Positions 17,678 to 26,544 of a stretch of 64,000 nt of DNA are shown here, piece by piece. How positions within the stretch are numbered: the first letter of the stretch is position 1; each line of letters opens with the position of its first letter. The notes under the pieces were generated by a model. That model searched no databases, was not told where the DNA came from, and saw only the letters and a list, made by a program, of their open reading frames with translations. The stretch is from assembly GCF_009466385.1 (NCBI RefSeq), contig NZ_WIAQ01000017.1, forward strand, positions 23,415-87,414, written 5' to 3'. This DNA comes from Peribacillus tepidiphilus. Lineage in GTDB: Bacteria; Bacillota; Bacilli; Bacillales; DSM-1321. Position numbers and translations under genes: made by a program.

Positions 17678-18469
17678 ATGGAATTTGGAATTTTATTAGA
17701 GTATGGCTGGGTATTATTGCTTTTAATTGCAATCGAGGGACTTTTAGCAGCAGATAATGCACTTGTATTAGCGATTATGGTCAAGCATCTTCCAGAAGAG
17801 GAAAGAAAGAAAGCGTTGTTTTATGGGCTTGCAGGAGCATTTGTTTTCCGTTTCGGTTCCCTATTTGCGATTTCATACCTTGTTGATGTTTGGCAAGTTC
17901 AAGCTATAGGCGCTCTTTATCTATTGTTTATCGCAATCAATCATATCTTTAGAAAACTGGTAGTGAACAAAGGAAAAGAAAAGAAGGATGAAATAAAAGA
18001 AAGGAAACCATCGGGATTTTGGGGAACTGTTTTCAAAGTTGAATTAGCTGATATCGCGTTTGCGGTTGACTCTATTCTGGCAGCAGTCGCCTTGGCGGTT
18101 ACACTTCCCAATTCAAAACTGCCCCAAATCGGCGGACTAGACGGTGGAAAGTTTCTCGTGATTTTTGCTGGAGGACTAATAGGTTTAGTTATTATGCGTT
18201 TTGCAGCTAATTTCTTTGTAAAATTACTTCATACAAAACCAGGCTTAGAAATCGCAGCATTTCTTATTGTTGGGTGGGTTGGAGTGAAGCTATCTGTTTA
18301 TACGTTATCACATCCAGAGCTAGCTATATTACCTGTAGGATTTGCAAAATCAGCTGAATGGAAAATAACCTTCTATGCTGTGCTTATTCTCATTGCACTA
18401 GGTGGTTGGTTTCTTTCAAAGGAGAAAAAAGAACGTACATCTATAGAAGAATCCAACGCAAATGTATAG
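17678..18469 (+). CDS. ykoY: TerC-family membrane protein (YkoY-type Mn exporter)
   Basis: The 263-residue integral membrane protein has about seven hydrophobic segments. It carries the TerC acidic motifs IEGLLAADNALVLA near the N-terminus and VELADIAFAVDSILAAV in the middle, whose acidic residues lie within membrane helices and probably bind metal. TerC proteins of this type have been linked to manganese efflux and metalation of exported enzymes. The upstream yybP-ykoY riboswitch supports manganese-dependent expression. AAGGAGG lies 10 nt before the ATG. A terminator at 18545-18581 follows. Confidence 0.9.
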   Translation: MEFGILLEYGWVLLLLIAIEGLLAADNALVLAIMVKHLPEEERKKALFYGLAGAFVFRFGSLFAISYLVDVWQVQAIGALYLLFIAINHIFRKLVVNKGKEKKDEIKERKPSGFWGTVFKVELADIAFAVDSILAAVALAVTLPNSKLPQIGGLDGGKFLVIFAGGLIGLVIMRFAANFFVKLLHTKPGLEIAAFLIVGWVGVKLSVYTLSHPELAILPVGFAKSAEWKITFYAVLILIALGGWFLSKEKKERTSIEESNANV

Positions 18470-18544
18470 GATCCCAAGTATTCAATAAACATTGCTTTTA
18501 ATGTTTAACTAACCTTTTAGATTTAAAAAATCTATGAATTAGAA

Positions 18545-18581
18545 AAACAGACCTTCCATCCTGCGGAAGATCTGTTTTTTT
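18545..18581 (+). terminator. Terminator after the TerC gene
   Basis: ACAGACCTTCC pairs with GGAAGATCTGT, with one mismatch, followed by seven T. Confidence 0.8.
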
Positions 18582-18598
18582 GTATACAGGGAGATTAG

Positions 18599-18835
18599 GC
18601 GTACCTAGTTCCAGCTCCTACAACTTTAAAAGAGTTTAAAAAAACGTTTGACGGGATAATATCCAAAACCTCTGAATTCCTAAAAGAGGTTTATTCAGAC
18701 TGGAAGGACAGCAAAATGATAGGTTTGTCCCGCACTGAATCAACATGGGGTTCTTTTTTGTTTCCTCGATTGGTAAGGGAAGAAATTGAAAAAAACTTCA
18801 ACCTATTCAAAAAAATTGATGGTAAAATGGTATGA
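18599..18835 (+). pseudogene. Unrecognised 78-codon open frame without a start
   Basis: After an in-frame TAG at 18596-18598 the frame stays open for 78 codons and reads like real protein: LKEFKKTFDGIISKTSEF, LKEVYSDWKDSK, then ESTWGSFLFPRLVREEIEKN and a TGA. The only internal ATG with room is at 18715, without a ribosome-binding site. It is probably the decayed 3' end of a gene. I do not recognise the family. It lies between a core gene and the McrBC-like cluster, so it may mark an accessory insertion site. Confidence 0.4.
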
Positions 18836-18848
18836 TTTAGTAGGGAGA

Positions 18849-18898
18849 AATTACTAAGCCAAGCTTAGTAAATCTTCACTGTGAAGAGGTTTTTCTTT
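18849..18898 (+). terminator. Hairpins upstream of the McrBC-like cluster
   Basis: TTACTAAG/CTTAGTAA is followed at once by a second hairpin with arms CTTCAC and GTGAAG, then AGGTTTTTCTTTT. The second looks like an intrinsic terminator for the decayed frame before it. From here to 19082 no further gene is seen. Confidence 0.5.
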
Positions 18899-19082
18899 TG
18901 GGCTGAACAAAAAAAGGATAAGGTAGGGAATAAATACCACCTTTTCAAATTTTTGTTTGGGTGATGTGTTAATTTGAATACAAGAACAAAGGGGGGGAGA
19001 AAGGTGAGGAGCTTTGCAACTTTTTGACAAATTTTATGGAAAATACGGTTAGATTTTATTTAAAAAATAGGAGGTTGAAGAT

Positions 19083-20138
19083 ATGGAAAAGAATATTTGG
19101 AAAGAATTACTGGAAAGCATGCCGGATGATCATTTTATCAAGCTTATTCAGATGTGTGATATTTCGATCCCTGGCTTTAGACAAATTAAAAAAGATAAGA
19201 TTAAACCGATTAAAGCAAGGTTTATCATGGAAGCTTTAAAGAACCAAAACTTACTGAAGGTGAAGAAAGCTTTTGAAGGATTGCATCATTATTACAGGGA
19301 AGAGGAAGAAAAAGATATTCGGTCCATGGATCTTGAGCGGTTACTTCAGCTCTATGATGAAGGTCAGAATAAGGAGGAAATCTTGGGTATTTTATATAGC
19401 AGCGATGAAGAGGAGCATCTCCAATTAGCGAAAGAATTCTTTAACGCTGTTTCAAACCAACAAACAGAGATGGACATTTTAGAAAAGGATGCTCAAGAAG
19501 ACCAAGATACATTAATTAAAGAACTTCGATCTATTATAAAGTCGCAAGAAAAAAAGATCCATCAACTTGAACAGAAAAATCAAGATTACGCTGACAGGTA
19601 TTCACAGATTGAAAAGGAATACAACCATGCAAAAAAGCATTGGAAGGAAGAGAAGAAAACGATCAATAAAACGATCGCTTCTTTAAAGCATGAAAAGAAC
19701 ACGATATATAACCAACTCGAAAAACTACAACGAGAAATCGATCAGTTTAATGAAAAGCTGATGAATAAGGACAATGAATTATCTAGAAAAAATGCAGAAA
19801 TTTCACATTTGCATGCACAATTATTAAACGTAGAAAAAGGAACAACCCTTAATAAAGAAATTGCAGCAGCGTCAGAGAAAAAGAAAATTGCGGTCATTGG
19901 GAATCCAAGAAATAAGAAAATTTTACAAAATAATACATTTGATCTTGTTGTTTTTGAAACAGCAGAGTTAGATGAGGCAATAGAAAGAGAAGAGGCTTTT
20001 CATCAATATGATGAAATTTGGGTTCTAACATATAAAGTGCCACCTACAAAACAAAAAGTGTTACAGGAAAAAGCTAAGACCGGAATCAAGGAAATAGGAA
20101 ATTTTCTTAATCTTACAAAAATTCTACAGAGAGGATAA
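19083..20138 (+). CDS. Coiled-coil protein with C-terminal Rossmann-like domain, McrBC-linked
   Basis: The 351-residue soluble protein is the first gene of a three-gene cluster. Residues 1-125 are helical and of unknown type. About 130-255 is a long coiled coil rich in E, K and Q (KSQEKKIHQLEQKNQDY, EKLQREIDQFNEKLM). Residues about 268-351 form a small alpha/beta domain starting KKIAVIGNPRNKK, with FDLVVFETAEL and YDEIWVLTYKVPPTK. It resembles the DUF2325-type domain often placed after coiled coils, though this is only a likeness. AGGAGG lies 8 nt before the ATG. The ATPase gene follows after 6 nt, so the products probably act together, perhaps with this as target sensor or scaffold. Confidence 0.7.
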   Translation: MEKNIWKELLESMPDDHFIKLIQMCDISIPGFRQIKKDKIKPIKARFIMEALKNQNLLKVKKAFEGLHHYYREEEEKDIRSMDLERLLQLYDEGQNKEEILGILYSSDEEEHLQLAKEFFNAVSNQQTEMDILEKDAQEDQDTLIKELRSIIKSQEKKIHQLEQKNQDYADRYSQIEKEYNHAKKHWKEEKKTINKTIASLKHEKNTIYNQLEKLQREIDQFNEKLMNKDNELSRKNAEISHLHAQLLNVEKGTTLNKEIAAASEKKKIAVIGNPRNKKILQNNTFDLVVFETAELDEAIEREEAFHQYDEIWVLTYKVPPTKQKVLQEKAKTGIKEIGNFLNLTKILQRG

Positions 20139-20144
20139 ATCAGT

Positions 20145-22166
20145 ATGAATCAAAAAATTTGGACAACAGATTTAATTGGAGTACTAGCAGAGGACGATTT
20201 TGAAAGCCTATCGTTCAGACAGAATATATTTATTAATAGTCAAGATGTTTTACAGTGTTTGCTTAAATTAATCTCCCAACCGCCTGAGAGCTTCCCGAAT
20301 GTCAAATATATTACATGCTTTGCAACTGATTTGGAAAAATGGGGATTTGAAGATGATCCGTATACGACTGATGAAATAAGAAAACAGAATTTGCGAGATT
20401 TTTTAAATGATAATTTAATTGTTTTTAACGCGGAACGGAAAGTACTTTATAACCATAATGAGGTGTATCAAGCAAAGAATGTTCGACTTATTCCGAAAGC
20501 AGAAAGTTATCGTAATAATGTTAGCTTATTTCCGATTCCTGTTTTTAGCGAATCTGCTCATAAATTATCCTTTGAGGAATTCTGTTTTAAACTGCAAAAC
20601 CGAAAATTTGTAGGACGGGTTGATAATATCTCAAATGAAATAAATGACACACCATCATATGTAATGTGGCAACACGAAGATGGTTCTTATTCTTTACTTG
20701 GTGAATTCGATAAACATCAATATGCTCATGGTGGCTTCAGTTTCTCTGTAAGAGGGGAGCTTAAGCACATTGAATTTGAAGAAGAATGGTTAGAAGACTC
20801 TTACACGGATTCTGAATCCATTCCGAATGTAATGTTTGTAACACTAGAGCGCTATCAGCAAATAACGGAGGAAATGGAACAAGCAAAGACGGTGGATCAT
20901 ATTCTCCAGCAAAGAGCAGAAAGAAATAATGTAGTAATCGAACAAGCCGCAGCAGCGACAGAAGAAGTGGTGGAGTTTCGAGAAGAAATACAATCTGCGC
21001 CAGTAACTAGCACTTCTGAAACAATGAATGAACCCCCATTTATTTCGGGTGCGGAAGAAAATAGTAATGAAATGAAGTTTCTGGAGTTGTTTGTTGCTAC
21101 AACGCAGGAAATGGGCTTAATTTATGCAGAAAAGGATCTTTACAACTTCCACACGGCGATGAAATCTTCCAATCTGGTTATACTGGCTGGAATGAGCGGA
21201 ACTGGTAAATCGAAGCTTGTAAGTGCTTATAGTCGTGCATTGGGATTGTATTCAGACCAATTTACATATGTACCTGTAAGACCTTCTTGGTCGGATGATG
21301 CCGATTTAATTGGTTATGCTGATACGCTTCATATGGTATATAGACCAGGGGATTCCGGTTTAATTAATGTACTAATGCAAGCTCAAAAAGAAGAGGATAA
21401 GCTCTTTATCATTTGTTTCGATGAGATGAACCTGGCAAGAGTCGAGCATTATTTTTCTCAGTTTCTTTCTATATTAGAAATGGAGCCTGGCAAGAGAGAG
21501 CTTCGCTTATATAATGATGAATTAGCGAATAGACTTTACAACTCTGCACAGTATCCACCAACTATTTCCATTAAAGACAATGTCTTATTTGTTGGTACGG
21601 TGAATCTTGATGAATCTACTTATCATTTTTCAGATAAAGTGTTAGATCGAGCAAATGTCATACAATTGCAGGTTATGGAGTTTAATCATCTTCGTGAAAT
21701 AACAGATAAAAAGAAAATCGTTCATTCTCGGGACCAAGCCATCGATTTTGTAATGTATGATTCGTTTAAGAATAAGAACCGAACGATTGAGCTTTCAGAT
21801 CGTGAATTACAATTCTTGTGGGAGTTACACGAAGAATTGAGAAAAGTGAGCAAGCAATTAGGAATTGGTCCAAGAATTGTAAGACAGATTGATGCATATT
21901 TAAAAAATCTTCCTGCTCATCCGACTTTTACTCGGCAAGAAGCGTTTGATATGCAGATTATTCAGCGTATCTTAACAAAAATAAGAGGATCAGAAGAGCA
22001 ACTATACCCTCTATTAGGCAAGTACATAAAAGCGGAAGATCAAGTTCATGACAGTTTGTTTATGAGCCTATTAGAAAAATATCGTGATGTTTCTCCTTTT
22101 ACTGCTACAAAAGAGGAAATTATTAAAAAAGCAAGAGAGTTGAAATTCAATGGTTATACAGTCTGA
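20145..22166 (+). CDS. McrB-like AAA+ ATPase of a three-gene restriction-like system
   Basis: The 673-residue protein has an unrecognised N-terminal region (1-245), an acidic, low-complexity linker (about 246-305), and an AAA+ module. Walker A is GMSGTGKSKL (349-358), Walker B is FIICFDEMNLARVE (421-434), and the sensor block is GTVNLDESTYHFSDKVLDR (484-502). The DEMNLARVEHYF segment is typical of McrB and related DUF2357-linked ATPases. True McrB GTPases carry an NxxD signature after the sensor strand; here it reads NLDE, so nucleotide preference is uncertain. The ATG is 6 nt after the previous stop, and the end overlaps the nuclease gene by 17 nt. The expected role is a motor feeding target nucleic acid to the nuclease. 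Confidence 0.8.
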   Translation: MNQKIWTTDLIGVLAEDDFESLSFRQNIFINSQDVLQCLLKLISQPPESFPNVKYITCFATDLEKWGFEDDPYTTDEIRKQNLRDFLNDNLIVFNAERKVLYNHNEVYQAKNVRLIPKAESYRNNVSLFPIPVFSESAHKLSFEEFCFKLQNRKFVGRVDNISNEINDTPSYVMWQHEDGSYSLLGEFDKHQYAHGGFSFSVRGELKHIEFEEEWLEDSYTDSESIPNVMFVTLERYQQITEEMEQAKTVDHILQQRAERNNVVIEQAAAATEEVVEFREEIQSAPVTSTSETMNEPPFISGAEENSNEMKFLELFVATTQEMGLIYAEKDLYNFHTAMKSSNLVILAGMSGTGKSKLVSAYSRALGLYSDQFTYVPVRPSWSDDADLIGYADTLHMVYRPGDSGLINVLMQAQKEEDKLFIICFDEMNLARVEHYFSQFLSILEMEPGKRELRLYNDELANRLYNSAQYPPTISIKDNVLFVGTVNLDESTYHFSDKVLDRANVIQLQVMEFNHLREITDKKKIVHSRDQAIDFVMYDSFKNKNRTIELSDRELQFLWELHEELRKVSKQLGIGPRIVRQIDAYLKNLPAHPTFTRQEAFDMQIIQRILTKIRGSEEQLYPLLGKYIKAEDQVHDSLFMSLLEKYRDVSPFTATKEEIIKKARELKFNGYTV

Positions 22167-23964
22167 TTTGCTCCCATTTTCAGTTACGTTTACCATGCGT
22201 TTCTTAGAAGGGGAAAGCGAGCAGAAGGTACCTTTCTTTTTTACAACCGAATCGGAGCTATATGAAGAGGGAGCTACTCCTGTTATTTCTGTTACGGAGA
22301 ATATCCCGCTTCAAATACATTTTCAGTCAGACAACAGTTCCGATCGTTTGTATATGGATGGGTTAGATGCTCTGCCTGAAACGTTCATACAAATCGATAA
22401 GCAGGATGGGGATATTTTTTTACAGCCTTCCGAACATCCAGTGGTACTTTACGATATCCAGGCAGAGTATTATTATCCGTATATTCCAGGACTGTATCGA
22501 TTAATGGTGAGACACGAGAACGAAAATTACTATGCTTGGTTAAAAATTGTCCCAAAACAAATTAATCAGAAGCAGCTGGATATTATGAGAGAAGAAGTGG
22601 AACAGGTGTTAAAAGGATTGGCTCATGATTTAGTATATACGAGTGCTGGTCTAGATTTGGAACAGACGAACTTTGCTTCTCCGGAGCTTTTTAAGCAGTT
22701 TAGGGTCATCCAAGCGAATTTTAAAAGAACGATGTCTGCCTTAAATGATTTATATAGAAAAGTAAATTACCGGATCAAAAAGGTTTATCAATTGGTTCCT
22801 GAAGATAAATCCCGTCTGATCGACCAAATAACGATTCGACACCGTACGCAGCATCCTGAAACAAAGCAGTTAATTAAAACACCTGTGAACACGCTGGATT
22901 TTGATTTGCCTGAAAATCGATTAGTCAAGAGCATCGTGGAGAAACTTATACAAACTCTTAGTTTGTTTGCTTCAGCTGTAGAGACTTATGTCAATAAGGG
23001 GAATACTGAAATTCCTTCTTTCGAACATGAACCTGTGGAAAAGAAATACCATGTAAAAAACTTGGATCAATTGAAAGAATACATGAACCAAGCACAACAA
23101 ATGAGAGGAGCTCTTCATTGGTTTCGGACAGCTCCTTGGTATAAGCAAGTGTCCGAAAAGAAAGATTTAGTACCGCCGATTGTGATGACAACAGATGTAA
23201 GGTATCGAACACTCTATCAACTCATGAACAATCTGAGGCGAGAATCTGTTGATATACAATTGGACCGTTCTCTTTCTTATCAATGGAAGCGGACAGACAA
23301 GCTTTATGAAATATGGGGATTTATTCAATTATTGAAGTTTTTGCAGGATGAAAGATTAGGATTTACTCCAGTTAGTGGCTGGCTATACAATGAGGAAATC
23401 CATGACCACCTGATCATACCTTCCATTCAACCTGGAACAACTGTTTCTTTTTCCAAAGGTGATCTCATCGTTAAGATTGTGTACGAGGGGAAATTGCCAA
23501 CGCAAAGTTTAGATACACATCCTTTACAGCAACCTTTGTATACGAGTGGAACGAACAATCATCCGGACGGAAGACTAGATGTTTATGAGAAGGAAATGTA
23601 TCTTGGGAGTCTCTTGTTTGATTTTAAATATCGTTCTAAGACAGCTATTTGGAAGCCAGACCTCATTTCAACAAACAAGCAGACAAATACCATGAAGCAG
23701 CTAGTTAGTTATGCATTTCATTGTCGTTCCCCACATTTGTTTGAAGGGAAGCTGCATAAGAGTGTCCGAAACACCATTCGACCGGTTCCAGAAGTGTGGG
23801 CGATCTATCCTGGAAGAAAACAATTACAAACCAGTGAATATCATGATGACCATGGCATAAAGCTAATTGAACTAAGTCCAGGTTTCGAAAACTCCCACAT
23901 CATTGAAGAACTAAAACAAATCATGGATCTAATGCTGCAAAGGAAAGAAGCCATGGTGAGATAA
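22150..23964 (+). CDS. McrC-like DUF2357 protein with PD-(D/E)XK nuclease domain
   Basis: The 604-residue protein pairs with the AAA+ ATPase upstream; their genes overlap by 17 nt. The N-terminal two thirds resemble DUF2357-type McrC relatives, with helical segments around TPVNTLDFDLPENRLVKSIV. The C-terminal part holds a PD-(D/E)XK core: HPDGRLDVY with Asp473 and Asp477, LLFDFKYRSK with Asp491 and Lys493, then the helix NTMKQLVSYAF. All the key nuclease residues appear present, so an active endonuclease is predicted. Family assignment is from motifs and gene context. A dispersed-repeat copy begins 19 nt after the stop codon. Confidence 0.8.
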   Translation: MVIQSDLLPFSVTFTMRFLEGESEQKVPFFFTTESELYEEGATPVISVTENIPLQIHFQSDNSSDRLYMDGLDALPETFIQIDKQDGDIFLQPSEHPVVLYDIQAEYYYPYIPGLYRLMVRHENENYYAWLKIVPKQINQKQLDIMREEVEQVLKGLAHDLVYTSAGLDLEQTNFASPELFKQFRVIQANFKRTMSALNDLYRKVNYRIKKVYQLVPEDKSRLIDQITIRHRTQHPETKQLIKTPVNTLDFDLPENRLVKSIVEKLIQTLSLFASAVETYVNKGNTEIPSFEHEPVEKKYHVKNLDQLKEYMNQAQQMRGALHWFRTAPWYKQVSEKKDLVPPIVMTTDVRYRTLYQLMNNLRRESVDIQLDRSLSYQWKRTDKLYEIWGFIQLLKFLQDERLGFTPVSGWLYNEEIHDHLIIPSIQPGTTVSFSKGDLIVKIVYEGKLPTQSLDTHPLQQPLYTSGTNNHPDGRLDVYEKEMYLGSLLFDFKYRSKTAIWKPDLISTNKQTNTMKQLVSYAFHCRSPHLFEGKLHKSVRNTIRPVPEVWAIYPGRKQLQTSEYHDDHGIKLIELSPGFENSHIIEELKQIMDLMLQRKEAMVR

Positions 23965-23983
23965 AATAGAGTAGGGGTTAGAT

Positions 23984-24137
23984 TGTAGACAAAATGTATT
24001 ATCACGCGCATTTAGACTGATCGAAAACGCTTGTCAGTCAAGGAACGAACCCGTGCGATGAGCGGATTTACCTTAAATGGTAATGAGCACCGAAGGAGGG
24101 TTCGTAACGAAGAATGCGAGCGTTTGTCAACAGTCTG
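23984..24137 (-). repeat. Dispersed ~153-bp structured repeat, copy 2 (inverted)
   Basis: Read on the minus strand, it runs from CAGACTGTTGACAAACGCTC to TTTTGTCTACA, 154 bp, and follows copies 1 and 4 throughout, including the inner ACGAACCC/GGGTTCGT pair. AGAGTAGG flanks it on both sides (23968-23975 and 24138-24145), as a target duplication would. It lies between the nuclease gene and the YhcN-type gene. Confidence 0.8.
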
Positions 24138-24140
24138 AGA

Positions 24141-24169
24141 GTAGGCGTATGAATCATTCATACGCCTAC
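24141..24169. repeat. Perfect 29-bp palindrome beside repeat copy 2
   Basis: GTAGGCGTATGAAT and ATTCATACGCCTAC are perfect complements around a single C. No T-run follows on either strand, so it is a poor classical terminator. It occupies the place that terminator hairpins hold next to the other repeat copies. Confidence 0.6.
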
Positions 24170-24226
24170 ACCATTTGGTATATATACAACAACATATTCA
24201 GACTAAACAAAAATCGAATTGGACAG

Positions 24227-24775
24227 TTAACGAGCGGTTGGGAACACTCGTCTTACCATTTCATTAAATTCTTCAAATAATCCTTGTACCGGTCTACCCT
24301 GCTGGATTTTATCAACGTAATCAGTAATACGATCGACAAAGTCCGGATTGGTTGATACATACACATTTTGAATATCGGGATCTGTAGATTTTACTGCTCT
24401 TGCTATCTTATTCTCAATATCCCTTGTGACTTCACCTTTAGGATTGTTTTCTAAAATAACGGCAACATATGCATTTTGATCTGTAACAATACAATTTGCT
24501 GTACGAACCTCTTCTAAATTGGCAACCTTTTCAGCTGCTTCATCAGCAACCTCCATTCGGTTTTCGTCATTGTTCATGTTCACATTTCTTAAATTCAGTC
24601 TTCGATTATCTGGAAGGTCATCATATCCAGCTTGATTGTTATTGACGTTATCGTATCGGACGTTTTCAACACCAAATCGATTTGCTGTATTACGGTCATG
24701 ATCCGTATTTACTCCACATCCAACAAAGATCGGCATGGTTAATAAAAGCATCATGAGTTTGTTCGCATGTTTCAT
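24227..24775 (-). CDS. YhcN/YlaJ-family sporulation lipoprotein
   Basis: The 182-residue protein has a short basic N-terminus, a hydrophobic segment and the lipobox-like PIFVGC, so it is probably lipid-anchored. An Asn/Asp-rich region follows, and then the YhcN/YlaJ domain: ADEAAEKVANLEEVRTANCIVTD-like start, AYVAVIL and a helical end. Members are found in spores and contribute to germination or outgrowth. The start at 24775 is chosen because AAAAGGAGGAAAT lies just upstream; the longer frame from 24814 lacks such a site. No neighbour shares the strand closely, so it is probably monocistronic. Confidence 0.85.
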   Translation of the reverse strand: MKHANKLMMLLLTMPIFVGCGVNTDHDRNTANRFGVENVRYDNVNNNQAGYDDLPDNRRLNLRNVNMNNDENRMEVADEAAEKVANLEEVRTANCIVTDQNAYVAVILENNPKGEVTRDIENKIARAVKSTDPDIQNVYVSTNPDFVDRITDYVDKIQQGRPVQGLFEEFNEMVRRVFPTAR

Positions 24776-24874
24776 ACATATTTCCTCCTTTTGATTCAGT
24801 TCATTATGTATCATTCTCCAATCATTTCATGCTTATAATTGGAAATATATTTCAATGGTGTTGATTGAAACAAC

Positions 24875-24920
24875 AAAAGGTGCTCTAAACCATCCGAAAT
24901 ATAAGGATGATTTGAGCACC
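24875..24920 (-). terminator. Terminator after the 24933-25853 transporter
   Basis: On the minus strand GGTGCTCAAATCATCC pairs with GGATGGTTTAGAGCACC, followed by TTTTG. Confidence 0.75.
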
Positions 24921-24932
24921 ATAATAGCCTTT

Positions 24933-25853
24933 TTATGAATTTTTCGAAGCTGTGTTTGTTCTAGTGGTGACAGGAACGGCTCCTGTACTTTGACTGGTTA
25001 AATAAACCCCGATAAATACGAGAATACCGCCTATAATCTGAACGTACGTAATGGTGTTTCCTAATAGAAGGCTAAGGATGGCAGTAAAAACTGTGATTAA
25101 ATTAAGATAAACTCCTGCTCGGCTCGGACCAATTTGACGAATTGAGATATTCCAGAAAATAAACGATCCTACCGAAGGAAGAATCCCCATATATAAAATG
25201 CCTATTGTAGCTTGTTTGCTAATAGGATCGTGGATCCCCCCGGAAAGAAGGAAAAACGGAAGCAGAATCAATATTCCAAATAAAACAGAAATCGCTGTGG
25301 CAGAAATAGGAGGGACATTTTTTAATTTTCTCCCAATGATGGAATAAAAGGTCCAGATTAGGATCGCCACAAGCATGAATAGGTCTCCTTGATTATAGTT
25401 GATGTGGAAAACCTGTTGCAGTTGTCCTTTCGTTAAGACGAGAAGAACCCCCATCAAGGAAATAAAAAGACCTAGACCAACCCTCAGAGAAATTCTTTCT
25501 TTTAGGAGCAGGGATGAAAAAAGGACAAGTAAAGCTGGATTCATCGCATTCACCAGTGCAGCATTCATAGAAGTGGTAAATCGCAGAGCCTCATACAATA
25601 GAAAGTTATATCCAGCGATTCCTAGTAAGGCCATGAGTAAAAGAATCTTCCATTCCTTCCACACTTTTTTCCAATTTGGACGTTCAATCCAATGAGCAAT
25701 TGGAAATAAAAGAAAAACGGCGATTAGCCATCGGGAAAATGATATTTGTAGAGGAGACAGTTCTGTTACAACATATTTTCCAAACACATAATTACCTGCC
25801 CAAAACAAATTGGCCGGGATTAGGAATAATAGGACATAGTGTTTTTTTATCAT
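24933..25853 (-). CDS. EamA/DMT-superfamily transporter
   Basis: The 306-residue protein has ten hydrophobic segments arranged as two EamA repeats: about 10-140, with WAGNYVFGKYV and ALVNAMNPALLVLFSSLLLKE split over helices 3-4, and about 155-285, with GPSRAGVYLNLITVFTAILS. The family exports amino acids, metabolites or drugs; the substrate is unknown. AGAGGAGCG precedes the ATG. It has its own terminator at 24875-24920. Confidence 0.85.
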   Translation of the reverse strand: MIKKHYVLLFLIPANLFWAGNYVFGKYVVTELSPLQISFSRWLIAVFLLFPIAHWIERPNWKKVWKEWKILLLMALLGIAGYNFLLYEALRFTTSMNAALVNAMNPALLVLFSSLLLKERISLRVGLGLFISLMGVLLVLTKGQLQQVFHINYNQGDLFMLVAILIWTFYSIIGRKLKNVPPISATAISVLFGILILLPFFLLSGGIHDPISKQATIGILYMGILPSVGSFIFWNISIRQIGPSRAGVYLNLITVFTAILSLLLGNTITYVQIIGGILVFIGVYLTSQSTGAVPVTTRTNTASKNS

Positions 25854-25968
25854 TCAAACGCTCCTCTTTCCAATCGATTGAAAATGGAATATATTGCACT
25901 CAATATATCAAACTGGAAAAAAGGAAGCAATTTAAAAATACAAATAAAACTGTAGATCATTCATAAAA

Positions 25969-26003
25969 TAAAAAACACCTAAAACAATGGCTGCTTTAGG
26001 TGT
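25969..26003 (-). terminator. Terminator after the UPF0180 gene
   Basis: ACACCTAAA and TTTAGGTGT pair over an 11-nt loop, with TTTTTTATTTT following on the minus strand. Confidence 0.8.
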
Positions 26004-26031
26004 GGAATTTCGTAGATTAACTTTATTTTGC

Positions 26032-26271
26032 TTAAAGCTTGTTTTCAACTTCTTGGCAAACTTCTTCAGCTGTTAATCCACTTGCGTTGATGACTGAGCC
26101 TTGAATGGAAACGTCCTGCATACCCATAACATCAGAATCTAAGCCTGATACGACACAGCATGCACATCCATTTGCATCTGATTCTTGTTTTAACTCTACC
26201 ACTTCATGTCCTCTTTCACGTAAGGCTTCCTGTATGTTTGTTAATGATTGTTCAACACCGATTTTTGCCAT
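26032..26271 (-). CDS. UPF0180 (YkuS-like) small protein
   Basis: The 79-residue protein matches the UPF0180/YkuS family in length and pattern. It begins [19 protein letters not shown], has an acidic middle, a [18 protein letters not shown] block containing closely spaced cysteines, and a helical end ([14 protein letters not shown]). The family is confined to spore formers and has no established function. ATG 26271 is taken as the start because GGAGGAGG lies 8-9 nt upstream; the GTG three codons earlier overlaps that site. Confidence 0.8.
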   Translation of the reverse strand: MAKIGVEQSLTNIQEALRERGHEVVELKQESDANGCACCVVSGLDSDVMGMQDVSIQGSVINASGLTAEEVCQEVENKL

Positions 26272-26350
26272 CTTGAACACCTCCTCCAGTAGTTATGTTT
26301 TACTTCTTAGGAAAAATTATTCTTTTTTAAAGGAAGAATGTTACACACAT

Positions 26351-26433
26351 AAATCGGTCATCATGAGCAATATATCGGTCGTCAGGAGCAAAAATCGGCT
26401 GTCAATCGGATAAATCGGTCGACGAGAGAAATA
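26351..26433. repeat. Four-unit tandem repeat of 20-21 bp
   Basis: AAATCGGTCATCATGAGCAA and three diverged copies begin at 26353, 26374, 26394 and 26414, counting from ATCGG. It lies in the gap between two divergent genes; no ORF is involved. Confidence 0.7.
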
Positions 26434-26544
26434 TATGTAAAGAACTAATCAATGCGGTTGCTAAGCATCCTCTCCTACATTTTGATATCATGATTCTGAA
26501 AACATATAATAAGCTAATAACAACATGAGAAAGAAGGAATTTTT

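Noticed and set aside
19024..19239. Alternative ORF at the start of the McrBC-like cluster
   Set aside because: It is in another frame over the coiled-coil gene, which has the better ribosome-binding site and much greater length.
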